From a virus, in IMG/VR virus record IMGVR_UViG_3300036985_007210, positions 1 through 27,562 of that record: a stretch of 27,562 nucleotides of DNA; one strand, 5' to 3'. How positions within the stretch are numbered: the first letter of the stretch is position 1; each line of letters opens with the position of its first letter. This document shows positions 6,480 to 14,596 of this stretch, piece after piece. The translations under genes were made by a program, and so were the position numbers. The notes below the pieces were generated by a model. It was not told the origin of the DNA, ran no database searches, and saw nothing but the letters and a program-made list of their open reading frames with translations.

Positions 6480-8096
6480 TGCGCAGAATTACCGCTTCCA
6501 CCGGGTGACGCTTGTCGTTTGATGTTGATTAATCTTGTGAAATTCGTTGTTAGTCCGTTTACAAAAGAGGCTCGATTTGATTTTGAGCGTTTTAAGAACG
6601 TTGCATACGTTGCGCAACGACTTATGGACGATTTAGTTGATTTAGAAATTGAAGCGATTGATCGCATTCTAGAAAAGATTGCATTAGACCCAGAACCTGA
6701 ACACATTAAACGAGTTGAAGTTGAACTCTGGAAACGAATCAAGGAATCTGCGGCAAATGGTCGTAGAACCGGTCTAGGGATCACAGCGTTAGGTGATCTG
6801 TTTGCATATCTTGGTATCAATTACGGTTCTCAAGAGAGCGTCGAACTCACTGAAAAAGTCTATAAAACTTTAGCAATTGGATCTTATCAATCGTCGATTG
6901 ACATGGCTGAACAACGCGGGGCGTTTGGCGTCTTTGATCTTCAACTCGAACGAGATAGTAAAAATCCATTCTTGGAACGAGTGTTGCCTGAATTAGGAAA
7001 CGATTACGTTAAAAAGTATGAGCAACGTGGTCGTAGGAACATTGCAAACCTAACGACAGCGCCCGCTGGTTCAACGTCAATCTTGACTGCGACAACTTCA
7101 GGTTGTGAACCAGTGTTGTTCTTGGAAGCAGTGCGCTACAAAAAAATCACCGCTAGCGATAAGTCAGCGCGAGTTGATCGTGTAGATGCAAAGGGCGATA
7201 AATGGCAAGCGTACAAGGTATTTCATCCAGGCGTTGAACTTTGGATGAATGTTGCTAGTGATAAAGACACAACCCATTCACCTTATCATGGTTCAACAGT
7301 CGAAGAAATCGACTACATCGAAAAGATCAACGTGCAAGCCGCAGCGCAAAAGTGGGTTGATCATTCGATTTCAAACACAGTCAACACACCAAAAGACGTA
7401 ACTGTTGAAACTATCGAAGGTCTCTGTTGGCACGCGTGGAAAACCGAATGCAAAGGCGTAACTGTCTATCGCGTCGGCTCACGTGATGCTGTCATTGTAA
7501 AGGCAAATACTGTAAACGAGGGTGACGAGCAGCCTGAGAAAATAATTGACTCACATGCCCCTAAGAGGCCAAAGGAATTGCCGTGTGACATTCATAGGGC
7601 CACAATTCAGGGTGAGAGTTACCTTGTTCTAATTGGTCTATTCAATGGTCGACCATATGAAGTCTTCGCCGGTCTTCAAGAAAACGTTGAAGTTCCAAAG
7701 AAAGCAAAGACAGGTGTTCTTATCAAGAACGGTAAGAAAGATGGTGTTGCGACGTATAATCTTCGAATCCCAGTTGGTGATGATGATGAGATGACGATCA
7801 AGGATATTGTGAGTCAATTTTCTAATCCGACTCATGGCGCTCTCACGCGCACACTTTCGTTAACGTTAAGACACGGAACGCCGGTGCAATATGTTGTTGA
7901 ACAATTACGTAAGGACAAACACTCGGAATTGTTTTCGTTCTCAAACGTATTAGCACGAACGTTTAGTAAAAACTATATCCCAGATGGCACGAAAGTCACA
8001 GTTGAGAAAACTTGTTCAGAGTGCGGAAGCGTTAATTTGAAGTATCAACAAGGGTGTTCTACGTGTGCGGACTGTGGGGCGTCAAAATGTGCGTAG
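6366..8096 (+). CDS. nrdJ: C-fragment of split intein fused to C-terminal half of class II ribonucleotide reductase
   Basis: Residues 1-38 are the intein C-fragment (ending FFGNEILVHN) and the rest is reductase, starting C|AELPLPPGDACRL. Further features: GRRTGLGITALGDLFAYLG, NLTTAPAGSTSILTATTSG (the family's PTGS-like loop), and a C-terminal Cys-rich zinc-ribbon-like tail (CSECGS...CSTCADCGASKC). The tail and the overall pattern fit cobalamin-dependent NrdJ, where the terminal cysteines re-reduce the active site. Start: AAGGA at 6353-6357 abuts ATG 6357 but sits 8 nt from ATG 6366, so 6366 is chosen. The gene starts inside the 3' end of the endonuclease gene. It ends with TAG, the only TAG stop I noted among the window's intact genes. 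Confidence 0.92.
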   Translation: MPQFIEIEEIEEDGEEAVYDLNVPETSCFFGNEILVHNCAELPLPPGDACRLMLINLVKFVVSPFTKEARFDFERFKNVAYVAQRLMDDLVDLEIEAIDRILEKIALDPEPEHIKRVEVELWKRIKESAANGRRTGLGITALGDLFAYLGINYGSQESVELTEKVYKTLAIGSYQSSIDMAEQRGAFGVFDLQLERDSKNPFLERVLPELGNDYVKKYEQRGRRNIANLTTAPAGSTSILTATTSGCEPVLFLEAVRYKKITASDKSARVDRVDAKGDKWQAYKVFHPGVELWMNVASDKDTTHSPYHGSTVEEIDYIEKINVQAAAQKWVDHSISNTVNTPKDVTVETIEGLCWHAWKTECKGVTVYRVGSRDAVIVKANTVNEGDEQPEKIIDSHAPKRPKELPCDIHRATIQGESYLVLIGLFNGRPYEVFAGLQENVEVPKKAKTGVLIKNGKKDGVATYNLRIPVGDDDEMTIKDIVSQFSNPTHGALTRTLSLTLRHGTPVQYVVEQLRKDKHSELFSFSNVLARTFSKNYIPDGTKVTVEKTCSECGSVNLKYQQGCSTCADCGASKCA

Positions 8097-8157
8097 TTTA
8101 CGTGTATCATCATAGCGATCTTTTAAAGCGTAAAATTCAATTTAGGACGATTATTTA

Positions 8158-8463
8158 ATGATCATGAAAAGCTCTATCAAACTTTCTGCGACACAACTTC
8201 GTTCCTTGATCAAGGAAGCTTATGAAGTTAATTCAATGAATCCAATGGCACATGGGTTTACATTCGATGGTGTTCTCGATTCTGAAAAACTTCGAAGTGA
8301 ATTAGTTGCTATGAATAATCCTGACAGTGATCCGGTTCAAGCTGTTGCAGAAGATGGTGAATGGGAGCGTCAGTGTGATAAAGCTGTAGAAGTAGCTGAG
8401 GCGATGTTTGACGAAATGATTAATGAAGTTGTTAATCGTTTACATAATGGCGAATTCATTTGA
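8158..8463 (+). CDS. Hypothetical protein with N-terminal LRSLIKEA motif
   Basis: 101 residues, not recognised by fold. The N-terminus (MIMKSSIKLSATQLRSLIKEAYE) is basic and amphipathic, ending in L-I-K-E-A. It resembles the N-termini of the products of 20719-21294 and 26875-27195. The rest is acidic and helical. AGGA lies 10 nt upstream of ATG 8158. The stop overlaps a TTG start for the next gene. The I-K-E|A site would suit a T4-like prohead protease, so this could be a virion-packaged protein, but that is speculative. Confidence 0.7.
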   Translation: MIMKSSIKLSATQLRSLIKEAYEVNSMNPMAHGFTFDGVLDSEKLRSELVAMNNPDSDPVQAVAEDGEWERQCDKAVEVAEAMFDEMINEVVNRLHNGEFI

Positions 8464-8714
8464 AAAGAACGCGTAGCAACTTAAACGAAGAGTACCTTCG
8501 TGGCATCCCAGAACACGTTTTGAGGACAGCCACGAAGAAGTACATTGACGAACTTAAGCAACACATGTTTAGGTACGTCCTTGCCAATAAGTCGTCAACT
8601 GCAATTGAACAACGTCAGTCGATTGCGGCTGTTGAATTAGTGGCCGAAGATCTTGAAGAGAAGGCGAATGCTCTCCTTGAAGATGCTTTGTTTCAGTTTA
8701 CTCGACAAACATAA
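8460..8714 (+). CDS. Hypothetical helical protein
   Basis: 84 residues, mostly predicted helix, no recognised motif (for example EQRQSIAAVELVAEDLEEKANALLED). The TTG start overlaps the previous stop (TTGA). No strong Shine-Dalgarno is seen, so it probably relies on coupling to the upstream gene. If TTG is not used, the next in-frame ATG (8565) would leave only about 49 residues. Confidence 0.6.
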   Translation: MKRTRSNLNEEYLRGIPEHVLRTATKKYIDELKQHMFRYVLANKSSTAIEQRQSIAAVELVAEDLEEKANALLEDALFQFTRQT

Positions 8715-8764
8715 GACCTCACTTAACGTTTGTTCTTTTTAGACACGTGAAGTAGATTAGGCTC

Positions 8765-9049
8765 ATGTTAACAGAGCGCTTAGAGTGCGTATGTTTGAGT
8801 CCGGGGCATAATGTTAGGTTTCAAGTCGACACTCAGACGGGAGAGATCTCGATTGACGTTGCGCTTGACAAGTATCTTAAGTTTTGGCACCGAGTGAAGC
8901 TAGCGTTTGCTTACGTTTTCAATTTAGACAACTATGATCGTTATCAGCCTTACGATTGCTGCATCCTTAAAATTGAGGATTACGATCGAATTAGAGAGAT
9001 GTTAGCGATTTCAGAAAAAGCAGATAACGTTCATGGAGATCATTTATGA
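8765..9049 (+). CDS. Conserved-looking hypothetical phage protein
   Basis: 94 residues. The central segment KYLKFWHRVKLAFAYVFNLDNYDRYQPYDCCILKIED resembles a pattern seen in many small phage and bacterial ORFs (FWkR-lk-A-kYvFg... d...l...D), with no assigned function that I know. ATG 8765 is preceded by a 50-nt gap with TAGATTAG but no clear Shine-Dalgarno. The stop overlaps the ATG of the deacetylase gene (ATGA), so the two are probably co-translated. Confidence 0.65.
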   Translation: MLTERLECVCLSPGHNVRFQVDTQTGEISIDVALDKYLKFWHRVKLAFAYVFNLDNYDRYQPYDCCILKIEDYDRIREMLAISEKADNVHGDHL

Positions 9050-9894
9050 CAAATGCAATCACTGTGTTCTATACACCCAAGATGGTCGCTGATTCTCAAA
9101 GCGCCTCACCAAGTGCCGCAAAACCGATAAAAGTCGTTGAATCATGGCAACGACAATTCTTGATTGATGTGCAAGAACCTATGCCGGCAACATTTGATGA
9201 ATTAGTCCGCGCGCACGATAGAACATTCGTGGAAGAAGTATTAGCATGCAAACGAAAAAACGGCTTTGACAATAAGTCTCCACAAGTTGCTGCCTCGTTG
9301 CCATATACGAATGGAGCGATGCTCAGCGCAGCGCGCCACGCGATCAAGACCAAGAGCGTCGCAGTTGCGCCTGTTTCTGGCTTTCATCATGCTGGTTTTT
9401 CTTCAGCAGAGGGTTACTGTACGTTTAATGGTCTCATGGTGACAGCATTGGCTCTTAAAGCTGAAGGCGTTAAGTCAGTTGGTATTCTTGATCTTGACAT
9501 GCATTACGGAAACGGAACTGATGATATCATTCGTCAATCAAAAATCGACTGGATTAGACACTTCACTGGCGGTGCACATTTTAATGACCCGAGTCAAGCA
9601 GCACAGTTTTTTCGACATCTGCCTGACCATTTAGATTGGCTTGCGCATTGTGATGTGGTGCTGTATCAAGCCGGCGCAGATCCTCACATCAATGACCCAT
9701 TCGGGGGTTGGCTGACAACAGAGCAACTTCGATTGCGCGATGCAATGGTCTTTAATTCTTTGCATGAACAAGGTGTCCCAGTTGCTTGGAATCTAGCTGG
9801 GGGTTATCAAACTGAACGCGATGGTTCGATTCCAAAGGTTCTTGAGATTCACGATAACACAATGCGTGAATGTTCACGCGTGTATGGAGGTTGA
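9046..9894 (+). CDS. HDAC-superfamily (AcuC / acetylpolyamine amidohydrolase-like) deacetylase
   Basis: Zinc-dependent amide hydrolase of the arginase/deacetylase fold. Catalytic features are all present: SGFHHAGF with the tandem His (H114/H115), CTFNGL (where the family has C-xFNn), ILDLDMHYGNGT with zinc ligands D151 and H153, QAGADPH with the third ligand D212, and the NLAGGY loop with the Tyr (Y254) that polarises the substrate carbonyl. 282 residues is slightly short for the family (300-370). Family substrates include acetyl-lysine and acetylpolyamines; the substrate here is unknown. It overlaps its upstream neighbour by 4 nt (ATGA), and its stop overlaps a start for thyX. A deacetylase inside a phage nucleotide-metabolism block is unusual. 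Confidence 0.92.
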   Translation: MTNAITVFYTPKMVADSQSASPSAAKPIKVVESWQRQFLIDVQEPMPATFDELVRAHDRTFVEEVLACKRKNGFDNKSPQVAASLPYTNGAMLSAARHAIKTKSVAVAPVSGFHHAGFSSAEGYCTFNGLMVTALALKAEGVKSVGILDLDMHYGNGTDDIIRQSKIDWIRHFTGGAHFNDPSQAAQFFRHLPDHLDWLAHCDVVLYQAGADPHINDPFGGWLTTEQLRLRDAMVFNSLHEQGVPVAWNLAGGYQTERDGSIPKVLEIHDNTMRECSRVYGG

Positions 9895-9896
9895 TG

Positions 9897-10802
9897 ATGG
9901 CGTTTTCTGCGAAAGTCTTAAAAGATAGTTTGTCACAACACGGAGTGAGGCTATCTACGTTAGAAGTAACGATCCCACGCCTCGTTTTAGCCGAATTCAA
10001 CACCCATAGGGTCTTCTCGCGAAACAGTGCTTCCTCTCGAGCAATTCCAGTTGAAAAGCGAATTTCAATGGTTGAGAGCGATCCATTTATTCCTGAATCA
10101 TTTGGTAAGAACCAAAAGGGAATGCAAGCAAGTGAAGATCTTGATGACGCTTCAGCAAGGTTAGCACGTGAAGATTGGATGTCTGCTTGTAAAGATGCTG
10201 TTACGCATGCTCGCGCATTAGCGCAAAAAGGCGTGCATAAGCAATTAGCAAACAGACTTATTGAACCGTTTTGCTGGCAGACAATCATTGTTAGTTCAAC
10301 CGAATGGGATAATTGGGATGCGCTTAGAATGAGTCCTGATGCCCAACCGGAGATCAGAAAAGCTGCCGAGATGATGTTTGAAGCTCGGCGTACATCTGTT
10401 CAGAGAATTATGTCTGAAGGTGAATGGCATCTTCCTTTAGTGGATGATTTTGTTGAGCTAGTTAACGAAGGATATTCACTCGAACAGATCAAACTGATTT
10501 GCGTGGGTCGTTGTGCTCGAGTGAGTTATTTGACACATGATGGCATTCGTGATCCTCAAGCAGATGTCGATTTAGCAATTAGACTTAAAACGTCAGGACA
10601 CATGAGTCCATTTGAACATGCAGCTACGCAAATGTCAAATGATGATGCTCAGTCAGAAATCATCTGGCAACTTGAGAGTAGCAGCGGATTCGTAGATGTT
10701 GATCCGTCTCGCGTTTTTTGCGGTAACTTTAGAGGTTGGAAACAGTTTCGAAAAGAAATTCCATTTGAGGACAATTTCAAGATGCAAGGAAAATCACTAT
10801 GA
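9897..10802 (+). CDS. thyX: FAD-dependent thymidylate synthase
   Basis: Methylates dUMP to dTMP using methylene-tetrahydrofolate, FAD and NADPH. The signature motif RHRxxSxNxxSxR appears as THRVFSRNSASSR (36-48), with Thr in place of the first Arg. The C-terminal part has SGHMSPFEHAATQ, matching the family's 'H.sp.EH...' segment. 301 residues is longer than the typical 220-260; the insert lies mainly between residues 50 and 140. GGAGG at 9886-9890 lies 6 nt before ATG 9897, which is chosen over the adjacent ATG 9894. The gene ends in an ATGA overlap with tmk, so dTMP synthesis and phosphorylation are coupled. Confidence 0.92.
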   Translation: MAFSAKVLKDSLSQHGVRLSTLEVTIPRLVLAEFNTHRVFSRNSASSRAIPVEKRISMVESDPFIPESFGKNQKGMQASEDLDDASARLAREDWMSACKDAVTHARALAQKGVHKQLANRLIEPFCWQTIIVSSTEWDNWDALRMSPDAQPEIRKAAEMMFEARRTSVQRIMSEGEWHLPLVDDFVELVNEGYSLEQIKLICVGRCARVSYLTHDGIRDPQADVDLAIRLKTSGHMSPFEHAATQMSNDDAQSEIIWQLESSSGFVDVDPSRVFCGNFRGWKQFRKEIPFEDNFKMQGKSL

Positions 10803-11419
10803 AGGTATTTGGAAAACAGCTCATCGCAATTGAAGGTCCTGATCGCGTCGGCAAGGCTACACAATCAAAAATGCTTGTCGAAAAGTTGAAAAAGTTTTGT
10901 TTCACTGCAGTCAGAAAGGAAGTGCCTTTCAATGATTTCATAACACATCGTGTGATCTATTGGATGTTACACAATGGTTATGCAAAACGGTTTCCGAATG
11001 CGTTTCAGTTCGTTCAATTTGTGAACAAATTCCTGTTTCAGTTCACAGTTTTACTGTATTTGCGATTGACATATGATTACGTTATTTTAGACCGTTGGAG
11101 TCTTTCGGCAGTCGTTTACGGCGATGCAACGGGTGTTAATCCCGCGTTCAATCGATTTTTGTATTCATTACTCGTTCGGCCTGATTTGACACTAGTGTTA
11201 GAGGGTTCTCGATTCAATCGTAATGATAAAGCTGATACGTATGAAACTGACACAACACTTCAAGCGATGGTCAAGTCAGGATATCGGGCTTGGGCAGAAT
11301 CGCACCCTGTTGATCACCGAATCATTAATAATATTGGAACGCCACAACAAGTGCAAAGGCGAATTATGAAAAGCACATCGCGTGACGAAGACAGTGACAA
11401 ATTTTGGACGAAGGAGTAA
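10799..11419 (+). CDS. tmk: Thymidylate kinase
   Basis: Phosphorylates dTMP to dTDP. The P-loop is EGPDRVGKATQ (12-22), with Ala where Ser or Thr usually follows the GK lysine; the next Thr may take over. The DRW motif (LDRWSLSAVVYG, 97-108) binds the substrate phosphate. The region around NRNDKADTYE replaces the usual LID sequence. 206 residues is normal for the family. Translation is probably coupled to thyX through the ATGA overlap. Together with dut and thyX it completes a dUTP-to-dTDP route. Confidence 0.9.
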   Translation: MKVFGKQLIAIEGPDRVGKATQSKMLVEKLKKFCFTAVRKEVPFNDFITHRVIYWMLHNGYAKRFPNAFQFVQFVNKFLFQFTVLLYLRLTYDYVILDRWSLSAVVYGDATGVNPAFNRFLYSLLVRPDLTLVLEGSRFNRNDKADTYETDTTLQAMVKSGYRAWAESHPVDHRIINNIGTPQQVQRRIMKSTSRDEDSDKFWTKE

Positions 11420-11428
11420 GGTATAACG

Positions 11429-11704
11429 ATGAAATTTAAACTATCAGATAACGTATCACGACGTGTCATTCAGATTTTTCAAGAGGCAATGATGCTCGGT
11501 CTTGACGGAGCAGATTTGTTGCGGCAAGTTGAACTTAAAGTCGATGAAGTGAGTGTATCTCAGAACCCAGCGAGTTCGGATGATACAGCGACGCTTGTTT
11601 TGACTGATGATTACAAACAGCTCGTCAAGGACATGCACGAAAAGTATCTTGCTGAAGCGAAAGTTTTAGCAGCGCCCAAGGGTTCGCCAGATGGCAACAA
11701 TTGA
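11429..11704 (+). CDS. Hypothetical protein
   Basis: 91 residues, not recognised. It is helical in the first half (VSRRVIQIFQEAMMLGLDGADLLRQVEL) with a Ser/Asp-rich linker and a second helix. Its 3' end overlaps the next gene by 14 nt. AAGGAG at 11412-11417 lies 11 nt upstream of ATG 11429 and supports the start. It lies inside the nucleotide-metabolism block but no function can be given. Confidence 0.65.
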   Translation: MKFKLSDNVSRRVIQIFQEAMMLGLDGADLLRQVELKVDEVSVSQNPASSDDTATLVLTDDYKQLVKDMHEKYLAEAKVLAAPKGSPDGNN

Positions 11705-12194
11705 TATAACGTTAACGATATTTTTACTTGTTGTCGTTATAGGTTGCATCATTCTTGATGAACTCGTCATAAAGAAAAAGGATGTTAACCAAACGAAGGA
11801 AATCAAACTTGACGCTAATGGAATTTTTGGTGATCGCCTTGAAGTGATGTGGAATCAACAACATGAATTCATGGTGCTTTTACAAAAACATCGTGGGTTT
11901 CCTGTGTTTCCAACAGACATTACTTCTAAAAAAGGTCAACAGTTTCTAAAGGACATTAGGAATCATCTTATGGAAGAGTTGTTCGAGGCTGGTCAACATC
12001 TTAGAAATTCAAAATCTCACCGCGCAACTAACATTCCGGACATTGATCGTGAAGCATACAAAGAAGAACTCGTTGATGCGCTGCACTTGTATTTTGAGTT
12101 AGTGATTGCTTCAGGCGTTAGTCTCGATGAACTACATGAAGCGTATATGAAGAAGGGTGACGTAAATCACCAACGTATTTTAAACAACTATTGA
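11691..12194 (+). CDS. All-alpha NTP pyrophosphohydrolase (MazG / dUTPase-2-like) with N-terminal membrane segment
   Basis: Residues 94-167 match the all-alpha NTP-PPase pattern: EELFE (E95, E96, E99) and ELVD (E126, D129), the EExxE...ExxD metal-binding set. The end, SLDELHEAYMKKGDVNHQRI, resembles the 'eAY..K...N..R...Y' terminus of phage dimeric dUTPase-like proteins. Residues 7-27 are a continuous hydrophobic stretch (LTIFLLVVVIGCIILDELVI) that would form one transmembrane helix, unusual for this soluble family. AAGGG at 11678-11682 is 8 nt upstream, so the start including the membrane segment is supported. It would hydrolyse an (d)NTP to the monophosphate; the exact substrate is not visible. 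Confidence 0.85.
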   Translation: MATIDITLTIFLLVVVIGCIILDELVIKKKDVNQTKEIKLDANGIFGDRLEVMWNQQHEFMVLLQKHRGFPVFPTDITSKKGQQFLKDIRNHLMEELFEAGQHLRNSKSHRATNIPDIDREAYKEELVDALHLYFELVIASGVSLDELHEAYMKKGDVNHQRILNNY

Positions 12195-12272
12195 GGCCTG
12201 TACAAACGAAAGTTAATGGTTAACCTATCATCGGGACTAAGTTTAAGGTCCTTAGAAAGGTGAAACAAAACA

Positions 12273-12734
12273 ATGCTTGCTGAGTACAGATACAACATGT
12301 CGAATCGTAAAAATCAAATTGATAGTGATCGTTTGTTTTACAGTCCAGATTCATTTTCTAGTGTGTTCGATCATATCTTTGGTGAGTTAAACTTAACGTC
12401 TCAAACAAAGCCACGAAGTTGGTTTGCAGATTCTTCGTCAAAGAATAAAGATGATCCGACAATTTTGTCTGTTGAATTGCCAGGTGTTTGTTTAAATGAC
12501 ATTGCACTTGATGTTACGTTAGCGAATCAATCGTATCCCCAAACGAAATCAGGGACGTTTTTGATAGCATTAACGTATACGCAATATGGAAAAAAGTATG
12601 CGCAGTCGTGGTCGATTCCGTACGGTCATGATCACCAAGGAATTTCAGCAACATTAAAAAATGGTGTGCTTAACATTGCGATTCCTCGATACAAAGCACA
12701 ACCTGCGTATAAGGTTAAAATCACAGAGGGTTGA
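12273..12734 (+). CDS. Small heat-shock protein (Hsp20 / alpha-crystallin family)
   Basis: ATP-independent holdase chaperone. Residues ~60-153 form the alpha-crystallin domain: LSVELPGVCLNDIALDVT (the 'dlPGv..edI.v.v' strand pair), then SWSIP, and the signature ATLKNGVLNIAIPR (A-x-x-x-N-G-V-L). The N-terminal part contains FDHIFGEL, typical of family N-termini. T4-like cyanophages and other large phages also carry Hsp20 genes. GAAAGGTGA lies ~10 nt upstream of ATG 12273. It stands after an 78-nt gap and is followed by a strong hairpin, so it may be its own transcription unit. Confidence 0.9.
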   Translation: MLAEYRYNMSNRKNQIDSDRLFYSPDSFSSVFDHIFGELNLTSQTKPRSWFADSSSKNKDDPTILSVELPGVCLNDIALDVTLANQSYPQTKSGTFLIALTYTQYGKKYAQSWSIPYGHDHQGISATLKNGVLNIAIPRYKAQPAYKVKITEG

Positions 12735-12736
12735 AG

Positions 12737-12762
12737 TTCGCGGGGCATCACTGCCCCGCGAA
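12737..12762 (+). terminator. Rho-independent-type terminator after hsp20
   Basis: Perfect 10-bp GC-rich stem: TTCGCGGGGC (12737-12746), loop ATCACT, GCCCCGCGAA (12753-12762), followed by TCGTTTCAG. The U-tract is weak. It starts 3 nt after the hsp20 stop. Confidence 0.8.
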
Positions 12763-12809
12763 TCGTTTCAGTGTAAATCACTAATTCATTGTGTTAAGGT
12801 GTTTAGACG

Positions 12810-13703
12810 GTGAATTTCGATTACGAAAAACGTACGATTTATTTGGCGCGCCACGGGTCTCACGCTTACGGAACAAACGTTGAAACCTCTGACGAGGATT
12901 TCAAGGGCGTGTGTGTAAAGCCAAAGGAGTGTTATCTTGGTTTCTTGAATCGTTTCGAACAACATGAACACATGGGATCGAAGTCAGATGGCATTGACAG
13001 CGTTATTTACTCGCTTGACAAGTTTGTAACGCTAGCGTCCGATTGTAACCCTTCGATTATTGAGGTTCTTTTCGTCGATGAAAGCGATGTTGTCAAGATT
13101 GATTCGTTTGGTGAAGAGCTTCGAATGATGCGAGAGACTTTTATCTCGAAGAAGGCAAAACACACTTTTTCTGGTTACGCAACAGCGCAATTGAAACGAA
13201 TTAAGACTCACAAATCTTGGTTGATGAATCCACCGGAATCGGCACCTACGCGTGAACAGTTCGGTCTGTCAAGTCATGATGTTATTTCTGCGTCAGAACT
13301 TGGTGCTTTTAACGCGCTAAATCAAAAAGATGAAGCTGACAAGTTGATCGAAACGCTGAAACTTCCGAAGAACGTAATCACGCTTTTCACAAAAGAAAAG
13401 CAATACCAGGCCGCGAAGACCCAGTTTGACCAATACAACAATTGGGTTAAGACGAGAAATCCAGCGCGCTCCGCGCTTGAAGCAAAACATGGCGTCGATA
13501 CGAAACACGCTATGCACTTGATTCGCCTGATGAGGATGTGCAAAGAGATCCTCGCGACGGGAAAAGTAAATGTAAAACGAGAAGATAGGGAAGAGCTTAT
13601 TGCGATTCGTAATGGTGCACTCTCATATGATGAGATTATTGAACAAGCTGATGCTCTCGAGACAGAGTGCAATGAGCTATACGTTAGCTCTTCGTTGAGG
13701 TGA
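12810..13703 (+). CDS. Predicted nucleotidyltransferase (YcgL-like, Pol-beta superfamily)
   Basis: The N-terminal motif GSHAYGTNVETSDEDFKGV (16-34) is the G-S...SDxD nucleotidyltransferase signature with D28 and D30 as the metal-binding acids. The downstream helical region with HAMHLIRLMRMCKEIL matches the C-terminal part of the same predicted-nucleotidyltransferase family (annotated YcgL in bacteria and phages). The substrate is unknown; members may modify nucleic acid ends or proteins. The start is GTG 12810 with AAGG ~10 nt upstream. At 297 residues it appears complete. An RNA-modifying role near the tRNA region is possible but only positional inference. Confidence 0.82.
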   Translation: MNFDYEKRTIYLARHGSHAYGTNVETSDEDFKGVCVKPKECYLGFLNRFEQHEHMGSKSDGIDSVIYSLDKFVTLASDCNPSIIEVLFVDESDVVKIDSFGEELRMMRETFISKKAKHTFSGYATAQLKRIKTHKSWLMNPPESAPTREQFGLSSHDVISASELGAFNALNQKDEADKLIETLKLPKNVITLFTKEKQYQAAKTQFDQYNNWVKTRNPARSALEAKHGVDTKHAMHLIRLMRMCKEILATGKVNVKREDREELIAIRNGALSYDEIIEQADALETECNELYVSSSLR

Positions 13704-13825
13704 GAGCCAGACAGAAAACTCATCGATGCTTGGCTAGTAGATCTCACAGAATGCTATTTGCAAAAAAATGGATGAACACCTAGGGCCGTCGAAGTATGGT
13801 CTAGTTTCAAGGAACGAGGAACAAT

Positions 13826-14560
13826 ATGTCAGTTAAACTTTGTCAGATTATCGCTGTTGAAAAGTCAGTCAAGAATAAGTGTCATGAGTCGGTTACAGCA
13901 TCATATCAAAAGATGCAGAAGCCCGCGCTTTTGACCGGTATTTCTCGAACGTATCGACCGAATGATGAGGCAGGTGAACAACTCCCTTCAGAATCAACGA
14001 AGATTCAGTTGAACACGAATGATGTTCTCAACGAGATGGCGAAGGTCATGACTGACCTATTTGATGTGACTGCAACGAAGGATGTTTCGAATTGTCACGC
14101 AGTTGCCGATGTTGTTGTGGGTGAAACAGTGATCGCAAAGGCGCTTCCTGTCACGTATCTCATTTTCCTCGAAAAGAAGCTCGTTGATATTCATACGTTC
14201 ATTAGCAAGCTTCCTACGCTTGATCCGTCTGAGGATTGGACGTTTGATCCGAACGTTGGTTCATTCGCTTCAAAGCCGTCTGAAACGACAAGAACGAAGA
14301 AGGTGTTCGTACCGCTCGTTTTGTCACCGGCAACTGACAAGCATCCTGCAAACGTGAAGGAAGGTTTTGAAGATAAGGGCGTTGGAACTTGGAAGACTGT
14401 GAAGTTTTCTGGTGCAATGCCTGCACAAAAGGTAGCTGATATGCTCGATCGTGTTGAACGTCTGCAAAAGGCAGTCAAGTTCGCTAGATCTGAGGCAAAC
14501 TCTCGTGACGTTGAACACGTCAAGGTTGGAGAAAAGCTATTCAATTTTCTGCTCGGTTGA
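13826..14560 (+). CDS. Conserved phage protein of unknown function
   Basis: 244 residues. The N-terminus (VKLCQIIAVEKSVKNKCHESVT) and the segment QKPALLTGISRTYRPNDEAGEQLP strongly resemble a protein I associate with many actinophage genomes, where it is annotated only as a conserved hypothetical. The C-terminal half has a long helix (QKVADMLDRVERLQKAVKFARSEAN). GAGGA lies about 8 nt upstream of ATG 13826. It is the last protein gene before the RNA-rich region. I can give no function. Confidence 0.7.
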   Translation: MSVKLCQIIAVEKSVKNKCHESVTASYQKMQKPALLTGISRTYRPNDEAGEQLPSESTKIQLNTNDVLNEMAKVMTDLFDVTATKDVSNCHAVADVVVGETVIAKALPVTYLIFLEKKLVDIHTFISKLPTLDPSEDWTFDPNVGSFASKPSETTRTKKVFVPLVLSPATDKHPANVKEGFEDKGVGTWKTVKFSGAMPAQKVADMLDRVERLQKAVKFARSEANSRDVEHVKVGEKLFNFLLG

Positions 14561-14596
14561 CCTTCGGGTTCGATCGGGTTGAAGGCACAAGCTGAT

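Noticed and set aside
9752-10288. 178-codon open frame on the minus strand
   Set aside because: It is antisense to thyX and the deacetylase gene, both with full family motifs, and its predicted protein has no family features.
13700-13746. tRNA-like fold after the nucleotidyltransferase (GTGAGA...TCTCAC)
   Set aside because: A 6-bp outer stem and an AGCCA/TGGCT inner stem exist, but no T-arm or D-arm consensus is present. It may be a weak terminator or chance.
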